Positions 57,170-64,000 of a stretch of 64,000 nt of DNA are shown in pieces. Position 1 is the first letter of the stretch. The number at the start of each line of letters is the position of its first letter. The DNA comes from Isoetes taiwanensis (Eukaryota > Streptophyta > Lycopodiopsida > Isoetales > Isoetaceae): positions 1-64,000 of the forward strand of contig JAJEKV010000769.1 in assembly GCA_021234155.1 (NCBI GenBank), given 5' to 3'. The notes below the pieces were generated by a model. That model saw only the letters and a list, made by a program, of their open reading frames with translations, had not been told where the DNA came from and did no database searches. Position numbers and translations under genes: made by a program.

Positions 57170-57430
57170 TTAGAAAACCTTAAAAAACCACACCTCAAAA
57201 AAACACTACCTTAAAAAACAACACCTTTAAAAAAAACATCCCTTCAAAAAACCATACTGCTTGAGAAAACAACACATCCTTAAAAAAGAGACTACACCTC
57301 CTTAAGAAACCACCCATTTTTTTAAAAAAAAACTACATATCCTTAAGAAAAACTACAGCATATCCTTGGAAAACCACACCCCCATATAACTACGTGTAGG
57401 TTTTTTTCAAATCTTCAAAAAAATAACTCG
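57170..57430. repeat. Degenerate A-rich array of ACACCTTAAAAAACC-type units
   Basis: About ten variants of CCTTAAAAAACCACACC occur with spacing of roughly 20-28 bases. The composition and motif are similar to the complement of the array at 50650-51130. Confidence 0.7.
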
Positions 57431-57597
57431 TATTTTGTTTTTACTGTTGTTTTCAGCCGTGGACCAAATGTTGGGGTGTGTGTGATGTGATGGATCCAGC
57501 ACCCGACCAGCACTTGCGTCGCCCACAATCGATATCGAGTATGTAAAAAAAAAAAAAAACACAACCGTGATTCCGTTATTTTGAAATTATTCCATCA
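57431..57597. other. No feature seen except an A run
   Basis: An A run of about 14-15 bases lies at 57545-57559; nothing else is noted. Confidence 0.5.
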
Positions 57598-57625
57598 CTA
57601 GAAAAAGTGCCCAGCGTTGCTGGGC
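57598..57625 (-). other. Helitron 3' terminus on the minus strand
   Basis: On the minus strand a 7-bp hairpin, GCCCAGC-AAC-GCTGGGC (57625 to 57609), is followed by seven bases and CTAG (57601 to 57598), and the next base is T. This is the Helitron 3' layout. It shares GCCC-x-GCAACG and GGGCAC with the terminus at 24540-24569. The body would extend to higher coordinates; no 5' end was recognised. Confidence 0.65.
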
Positions 57626-57896
57626 TTTTTGTCTAGCTTAAATTAGAACGTCAATTAAATATGTATAATCTCTAGAGGGGCAGATATGGTTGTTTCTTAT
57701 GAACTGAAGTTTGAAATTGTCTTTGTAAACAACTCAAATGCGTGGATGTTTGGCATTGGTCATGGATGTATGAAATGGTTTAGTAAAATTAGATTTTGGA
57801 GACCATTAAAAGAAAAAAGAATGGAGGAGCCGGTTCTTGGTATGGCGCTAGGTTAGGCACTTGGTGAGGCGATCGTGGAAAAGGTAAGGGGACAGG
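57626..57896. other. No gene seen; 5' side of LINE copy 3
   Basis: This may be Helitron interior or LINE 5' untranslated sequence; the boundary could not be fixed. Confidence 0.4.
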
Positions 57897-59754
57897 ATGT
57901 GCAAAACAGATGTGGGACCAACAGATGGCCAACTGAGGAACACGAGTATTGGGATTCGGGACCTGGTTGAGAATGTAACAGTTGATGGACAGGAAACAGG
58001 GGGACAGGGGAAAGTTGGAATAGAGGGCAGTGACAAGGACATGGAGGGTCAGATGATGATGTTTTTCAGGCAGATGTCACGTCAGAATAGGATCCAGATG
58101 ATTGAAATGGTACGTTGTATGACTGAAAAGGGGATAAAAAATCTTGACAATAGTACAAATACCTACTTTACCTGTGGAGATTGGCTGATTCCGAGCATGG
58201 CTGAAGGGAGCCGGATGACGAGATCACGTTCGATCCCAGCTATTCAAATGCAATCCCATTTGGTGCAGCCGATCTTGGGCGAGATAAATGCAGAAGCGGA
58301 GGGCCCAAACTCGACAAGATCGAGAGGAGAAGCGACCATGAATTCAAAGGTATCCCTTCCCTCCAACATGTTTATGTCCCGATAGACTTAAACGACTTGA
58401 AACCAAGGCGTGATAATAGGGTGTATAAGGCACGAGGGGTGAAGCTTCGGTATGCTAAGGAGTGAAATTTGCAAAATAAGCAGGGAACATTGAGGTAATG
58501 AGGGATGTATTGGCTTGATTTTCCTTTCTTTGTTGTTGAATGTGGAAATGAACAATCTGTTCAACTCCTCCTTAAACAAGGTACCATTTTTAAAGCCAAT
58601 ACCCAGTTTTATTTTCAGAAGTGGAAGGCAAAATTTGACCCACAGAACCTCAATGAACTCTACCACCCGGCCTCTTGTTCTGTTCAAGGACTCAGTCCAA
58701 TTTATTGGCATGAGGACATTTTTAAGAGGTTATTCTCTTCAATTGGGGAATACATTGGATGGGAGTCGGGTCCCCGAAAAGGGCACCAAAGGTCTGGATC
58801 CAACTGAACATCTTAAACCCGATCCCATCCTCAGTCCAATACCAAGACTTTTTTGGAGAACAGAAATGCCTAAAGGTAAATTGGCAAGGCCTCCCAAGTC
58901 CTTGTAATATCTGTGGTTTGAGACTTCACGGTGGAGGAGTATGTAAGGGATTTAAGCAAGTCAGGCCTGATTTACCTAAATCCAACCCCAGAAATAATCA
59001 AGAAGGATATGATCAGAAAAACACTAATGGTATTTCTGAAAACATGGGAGAAACAACACAAAGGAATGATCATTGGACTCCAGGAACCAAGAAAAGAAGA
59101 CAACACAAGAATGGCAGTGCCTACAAAAAAGCAAGGAAGGAAAAAGCAAGATCAAAATTAGTGGAGCAGCAACAACAAAAAAACAATGAAAAAGCAAGCA
59201 GGAAACAATGGAAGGAAAAGGAAAAGAATTCAAAATTGGCAAGTCAAGTCAAGGTCCTCAACAATCCAGCAGGCCAAGGATTGGAGAAATCCAAAGACTT
59301 AATAAGTCCTGCTGATTTGAACCTGATTGGTGATAGAGGTAAGGGGGTAATAGATCTTCAACAGAATGAAATGGTGGTCACACCTGCCCATCAACTCAGG
59401 AAAAACACCCTTACCATTCAGGAATCTGAATTTCCTCCAGTCAATGCATATCCCGAGTCCTCTGATTCGGATCTTTCTACTGGTGGTACAATGTTGCATA
59501 AAGGAGAAGGCTCTCATGCTCATGAAGAAGTAACACAAAAAAACATTAATTTTTCTACTCCAGGAAAAATTACAGAAAGCCCTGAACTGTGTGATGTTCT
59601 TTTAGACATAATGGAAAGAGAACAAGAAATTGAAAATGGGGAGAGGGTTCCTGCTACCCCAACTGAATTTTCAACCCCAGCAAATCTAGTGGATGGCAGC
59701 AAGTTCAAATTCTACACTAGATCCCCAATGGAAGAGATCGCATACAGATCTTGA
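57897..59754 (+). pseudogene. LINE ORF1, frameshifted, with zinc knuckle
   Basis: The 5' part (57897-58385, 162 codons) is a polar region. Around 58390-58760, in changing frames, come NRVYKARGVKLRYA, LLKQGTIFKANTQFYFQKW and YWHEDIFKRLFSSIGEYIG, the folded domain typical of plant LINE ORF1 proteins (DUF4283-like). A 331-codon frame (58759-59754) follows with RAPKVWIQLNILNPIPSSV and one CX2CX4HX4C knuckle, CNICGLRLHGGGVC, near residue 50, then a long lysine/glutamine-rich and acidic tail. ORF1 binds element RNA. At least two or three frameshifts and in-frame stops between 58385 and 58760 break it. Confidence 0.85.
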
Positions 59755-60135
59755 GAAGATTGGAGAAGGGAATGAACAAGATGATGATTCAAACATGGTG
59801 GCTCTACTTTAATCCCTATAAGTCCTATCAAAGGCCGAGGTGAAGTGGATGGGTTTGAGCACTGAGCCTATAACACCTTCTAGCCTAAATTTGGAGAAAT
59901 CTAGTGGACTAATAAGTCTAGAAGGCGGGTAGTGTTGACTAAAACATCAAATGGCCTGGGGATCAAACCCAATAAGCCCAAATTGATCACAAAATGGAGG
60001 AATCAAATGCTAAGAAGGATGAACTTGAGATGTTCTATACTCCTATGACCAAGAAAGGCGACAAAAGGTCCATTTCTCATTAATAGCCCGGCCTTTAACT
60101 TAAGGTCTCGAGGCAAGAATAAAATACCACGCTTA
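59755..60135 (+). other. Spacer between LINE ORF1 and ORF2
   Basis: About 380 bp without an open frame on the + strand; it may include a decayed end of ORF1. GGAGAAATC(T/C)A(G/A)(T/A)G and TAATAAGTC-type blocks of ORF1 (about 59285-59310) reappear here (about 59895-59920), suggesting an internal duplication. Confidence 0.45.
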
Positions 60136-63100
60136 ATGAGGATTGTTACTTGGAATATGAGGGGGATAAAGGGCCCCCTCAAAAGAAAAAGGGCACTCAT
60201 TGCTCTTAAGGAGATGAAGGCTGACATTATTCTATTGCAGGAACATAGACTTCCAAGTTTTGAATCCCAACACTTGGGGGCTTGGATCATTCCCAATGGT
60301 GACTCTATATATGCCCCGCGGATGGAACCAAGGGTGGTGTTTGTATGGTTTGGAAAGGATTTAGTTCTTTGTCGAGAAATTTACACATAGTTCAAGGCAG
60401 ATGGATGGGTATAGCGATTACGGAGAAAGTCAAAAAGAAAAAGATTGGAATTTTCAATGTCTATGCATCTACTGAACCAAGTGAAAGGGCTGATCCGTGG
60501 GTACAAATAAAACAGTGGATTGATGGTAACCAAGTGGAAAATTACTTGATAGCAGGGGATTTCAACAACACTCCACAATGGGATCAAAAGTTGGGGAAAA
60601 AATTAAATATGTCAAAGAAAGAAAGGGATGCTTGGGATCTGCTAATGACTGAATGTATATATATCCCTCCATCCTCATCTCAAACATATTCCTGGAGTAA
60701 TAAAAGAAAGGGGGATGAGAGAATCTATTGTTTACTTGATAGATTTTATCTTTGTAATAAATCTCTGCTCAAATGGGATAATATGGTAGTCACTAGTGAC
60801 ACAGGGAATTCAATCTCGGACCATCTTCCACAATATTTGGATGACAAAATTGATGCATGCAAGGGTGGTCAGAACATCCCATTTAAATTTAACACAGAGC
60901 TATTGAAGTGTAAAAAGTTCTGTGATGAATTCAAGGCTTTCTATAGTTCCTTGCCTCCTCTACCAAAAACTGAGTCCATGAAAGCTTTCACTATAAGGCT
61001 GAGGTTGTTTATAGGTTGGATCAAAAAATGGGGCAGGGATTGGATTAAGGAGAAGAGGAAAGAAAAGAATGATATTTATCTTAAGATCAGTGAAATCAGG
61101 AAAAAACTTCAGGATAAGAACAACAAGCAGGTACAGCAAGAAGAGGAGGAGCTTGAGAAAAAGGTAAAGGTCATAGAAGAGACAGAGGCTAAATCTCTTG
61201 CTGTGAGAAGTAGATGTTTATACATCAATGGTATGGATAAGGGAAGTTCAGCCTTCTTCTTCAGGGCAGCCAAAAGTAGAATCCTCAACAATGGTATTGT
61301 GAGAGTGAATGATGATAATGGTAAAATTATTGAAGATCAAAAGGAAATAGACGAGTTTTTCCATGAAGAATATAGGAACATGTTTCAGAGTTATCATGTA
61401 GATGAGCAGGTTATTGGGAACTTTTTCCAGAATATTCCTAAAGCTAAGGAGGAATTAAAGGATGATGAACTACTAGCAATTCCACAAGAGAAAGAAATTT
61501 GGGAGACTCTTAAATCCATGGCTGCTGGAAAGAGCCCTGGACCAGATGGATTCCAGCCCGAGTTTTATGTAGAATTTTGGGAAATTATGAAAGATGACCT
61601 GATAACTTTCTTTCAAGGTGCTTGGAAGGCCACTAGTCTTAACCCAGCAATAAATGCTGGCCACATAACACTTATTCCAAAGGTGGATTGTCCAAAAGGT
61701 ATTGGGGATTGGAGACCAATTTCTCTGACAAACACAAGTTACAAGGTCCTGGCAAAGATATTGACAAATAGATTAAAAATGTTTCTGCACTCAACAATCA
61801 ATCCTTGCCAATTCAGCTTTCTTACCTCAGAGGAATATATTGGAAAATTATATTGGAGCTGCTGAAGGATTGCACTGGAACAAGAGATCGGGACAAAATT
61901 GTATGCTGCTCAAGCTGGATTTCAAAAGAGCATATGATACAATAAGCTGGCAGTTCTTAGAGAAAGCTATGACACATATTGGACTTCCTAGCAGTGTCTA
62001 CAAAAAGGTATGGAGTTTCAATGTTAACTCTGCATCAGCATTAATTGTCAATGGCACACCTACCAAGTTATTTAAATGTCAAAGAGGGGTCAGGCAAGGG
62101 TGCCCTTTGGCCCCTTACCTGTTTCTCATTGTAGCTGAGATGGTGACCAGGAAAGCTATGCAACTGCAACTTCAACTCCCAGACAATAAAGGTTTTTTCA
62201 CAATGATGCAATATGCAGATGATACTTTTGTTTATCTGGAAAAAGAGGGGAAGAGCCTAGAAATTTTTTTGGCTGCTATGGATGAATTTGGAGATGCTGC
62301 AGGTGTCAGACTGAACAAAAACAAGAGTGCAATAATTTATGACTCTCACGATACAATGCTACAAGGGATCAAAATTTTAAGAGCAAATTCTGCCACAAGT
62401 ATACTGGGAATTCCTTTATCAATTAACAGTTCTCTACAAGGCCTGTGGGAACCAATTGTGACCAGAATTAAGAGAAAGTTATCCATGTACACCTCCTCAT
62501 TATCATTGGCAGGTAGAATTGAAATTGCTAATGCTGTCATAAGTAGTACACATGTGTACTTCTCGTCTGCAATTGTTGGAGACAAAAACTCTTATAGTAA
62601 AATGGAGGCTGCAATTAGGAAATTCATATGGCAAGGTTCTCATAAAGTGGCATGGGCAGATCTAATAAAACCTAAAAAAGATGGTGGTATGGGTTGTAAG
62701 GACATGTTCATTCAAGCTCAGGCATTAGCAGCTAAAATGGTATGGAAAGCTATTTATGCCACAAGGCCATCCCCTGCTTTACAACTCATGAAATTTTGGA
62801 TTCAGGAATCCTTCCCTGTAGGAAGTCATACCCTAAAGCATCAACTTCCAGACTCAGCCTTCTTCCAGCTATCCCCATGCCCGGGGACCTCTAGTATTAT
62901 TAAAAGAATGCTGGAGGCCTGGAATAATGCATCCTTGTGTTATAGACCCCCTAATATTGATGCTACAAGCAAAGATTTGCATTTCTTTTGGCACCCTGAT
63001 TTTGCACCAGAAAACATAGGTTGTCTTGCATTGAAACACCCACAAAAATACATGCAGTGGCATAATAGTGGCATTAGAACTTTTGAGGATCTGAGGGTGC

Positions 63101-63640
63101 AGGAAAGATGGATGACTTGGGAGGAATTAGCAGAGAAAACAAAGGGATCAGAGCTAGACAAAGAAATATTCAGGACAGTTATAAGTAGAATAGAGGGATA
63201 TGATGAGTTCAGTAAAAATTCAAGTACATGGCATTTGAAAAACAAAGAATGGTATTCTGTCAGAGAAATCTATAAGGCTCCGGTACCACATAAACTCTCC
63301 AAGGCTGGCCCTTTATGGCAGTGCAATGAAGACAAACTTGCAGAAATATGTGCCCAAGGATGGTCAGGCTATTCTGCTAATAAAATCAAAGCTTTTAGGT
63401 GGCTGGCTGTTCACTAGAGTTTGCAAACAAATCAGAAAAGAGCAAAATTTGATAGGTCTGTGTCTAATTTGTGTCCTCAGTGTGGCCAGGTGGAAACTTC
63501 AAACCATGTACATGTCCATGGTTGACTGAGTTTTGGAGTTGGTCTGCCCAGATTAACAAAGGAGCCCCTACAGATCAAAATCTGCTAAGTTTTTGGGATA
63601 CTAAGGATGATTGGAAAGTACCACAAGAACTTTGAGCTCT
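60136..63640 (+). pseudogene. LINE ORF2: endonuclease and reverse transcriptase, three lesions
   Basis: It starts at an ATG reading MRIVTWNMRGIKG. Endonuclease motifs are TWNMRG, LLQEHRLP, LIAGDFNN, RIYCLLDRFY and SISDHLPQ. Reverse transcriptase motifs are MAAGKSPGPDGFQPEFY, GDWRPISLTNTSYKVLAK, LKLDFKRAYDTISW, GVRQGCPLAPYLFLIVAE, MQYADDTFVYLE (catalytic YADD), GVRLNKNKSAI and SILGIPLSI. After a stop at 63415-63417 the frame continues with NLCPQCGQVETSNHVHVH, the C-terminal knuckle. A one-base loss near 60335 and a one-base gain near 61825 shift the frame out and back; a further shift follows near 63515. The protein nicks target DNA and copies the element's RNA into it. All catalytic blocks survive, but this copy cannot make an intact protein. 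Confidence 0.94.
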
Positions 63641-64000
63641 TTGGATGGTGCAGTTACCACGAGAAATAGGGTTGTTATTAATGATCAGCCCCTTCCATCT
63701 TTTGGCTTAAAGAGCTTTTGTTGATATCATCCAAATCACAATACCATAGCTCATAGGAGGGAAATTCTATGGATTATATGATTTCTTTCTAACTAATCTA
63801 ACCATTTCAGATGATGTCTTGCGGATGCCTGAGAGGAGACTCTATAGAGTTGGGAGTATGGATCGAGCAATGGGAGTTCTTCTGGTCGGATGAGGAGGAA
63901 TCACAACTGTCTCGGACTCAACTCGAAGAGAGGTTGGTCCAACTGAAGCAAGAGGTTATACATGCTAAAGCTATTAAGAAAGTGTTGAAACGGGCTGAGG
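63641..64000 (+). other. LINE 3' part or downstream sequence
   Basis: From about 63811 to the window end one frame stays open for about 63 codons with a charged, helical stretch (SQLSRTQLEERLVQLKQEV). It may be the end of the ORF2 region in another frame or unrelated sequence; I do not recognise it. Confidence 0.4.

Larger units (their letters stand above)
57897..64000 (+). mobile_element. Near full-length L1-type LINE, 3' end outside window (LINE copy 3)
   Basis: ORF1 (57897-59754) and ORF2 (60136 to about 63640) lie in the usual order on one strand, with a 380-bp gap. ORF2 has an apurinic-type endonuclease, a reverse transcriptase and a cysteine-histidine box. The copy carries a few frameshifts and stops but long open stretches of over 500 codons, so it is moderately young. 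The right end and any target duplication lie beyond the window. Confidence 0.93.

Noticed and set aside
57602-57630. GC hairpin followed by a run of T, like a bacterial intrinsic terminator
   Set aside because: The surroundings are plant nuclear DNA, and the same hairpin read on the other strand fits a Helitron 3' end with CTAG and T at the correct distance.

Overview
This window looks like nuclear DNA of a land plant with a large, transposon-rich genome. The evidence is GT-AG spliced genes, a plant-type RAD1 checkpoint gene, a Ty3/gypsy element whose pol motifs are of plant type, and decayed MULE, PIF/Harbinger, hAT, Helitron, LINE and SINE sequences. Only two credible host genes occur in 64 kb. 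The wording of the Ty3 reverse transcriptase resembles elements of ferns, lycophytes and other non-flowering plants as far as I recall, but I cannot name the organism; that part is inference.

Layout. Positions 1-10878 are one badly decayed Ty3/gypsy retrotransposon on the + strand. It starts before the window, with a partial 5' LTR, then gag with two zinc knuckles, protease, reverse transcriptase, RNase H and integrase, about 4 kb of unidentified 3' sequence, a polypurine tract and a 582-bp 3' LTR. Positions 10879-18315 hold no recognisable gene, only simple and tandem repeats. Positions 18316-24569 are a candidate non-autonomous Helitron carrying a PIF/Harbinger transposase fragment. A four-exon gene for an unidentified single-pass membrane protein follows (24929-26437).

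Positions 27.8-34.5 kb are a run of mobile-element remains: an internally deleted LINE (minus), a MULE transposase pseudogene (minus), a 1.6-kb LTR with a primer-binding site, and a tRNA-derived SINE (minus) whose 3' end matches the tail of the LINE 6.5 kb away. Positions 34.5-45 kb are mostly non-coding, with small repeats, a SINE-like piece, a 5'-truncated LINE flanked by a perfect 16-bp target duplication, and a zinc-finger-like coding fragment. RAD1, a subunit of the 9-1-1 DNA-damage clamp, lies at 45236-47976 in seven exons.

Positions 48-57.6 kb contain another SINE-like element, AT-rich degenerate arrays, a 335-bp inverted repeat, and a 19-bp minisatellite in which an 861-bp hAT MITE has inserted with a perfect 8-bp target duplication. 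A minus-strand Helitron 3' end lies at 57.6 kb. From about 57.9 kb to the end there is a nearly full-length LINE on the + strand (ORF1 with zinc knuckle; ORF2 with endonuclease, reverse transcriptase and C-terminal zinc knuckle) broken by a few frameshifts and a stop.

No single new functional system is evident. The best leads are the shared LINE/SINE tail, the hAT insertion into a minisatellite with inverted cores, the pair of matching Helitron termini, the inverted repeat at 54.2 kb and the unidentified membrane-protein gene. All calls were made by eye from sequence and translations; nothing was searched against a database.
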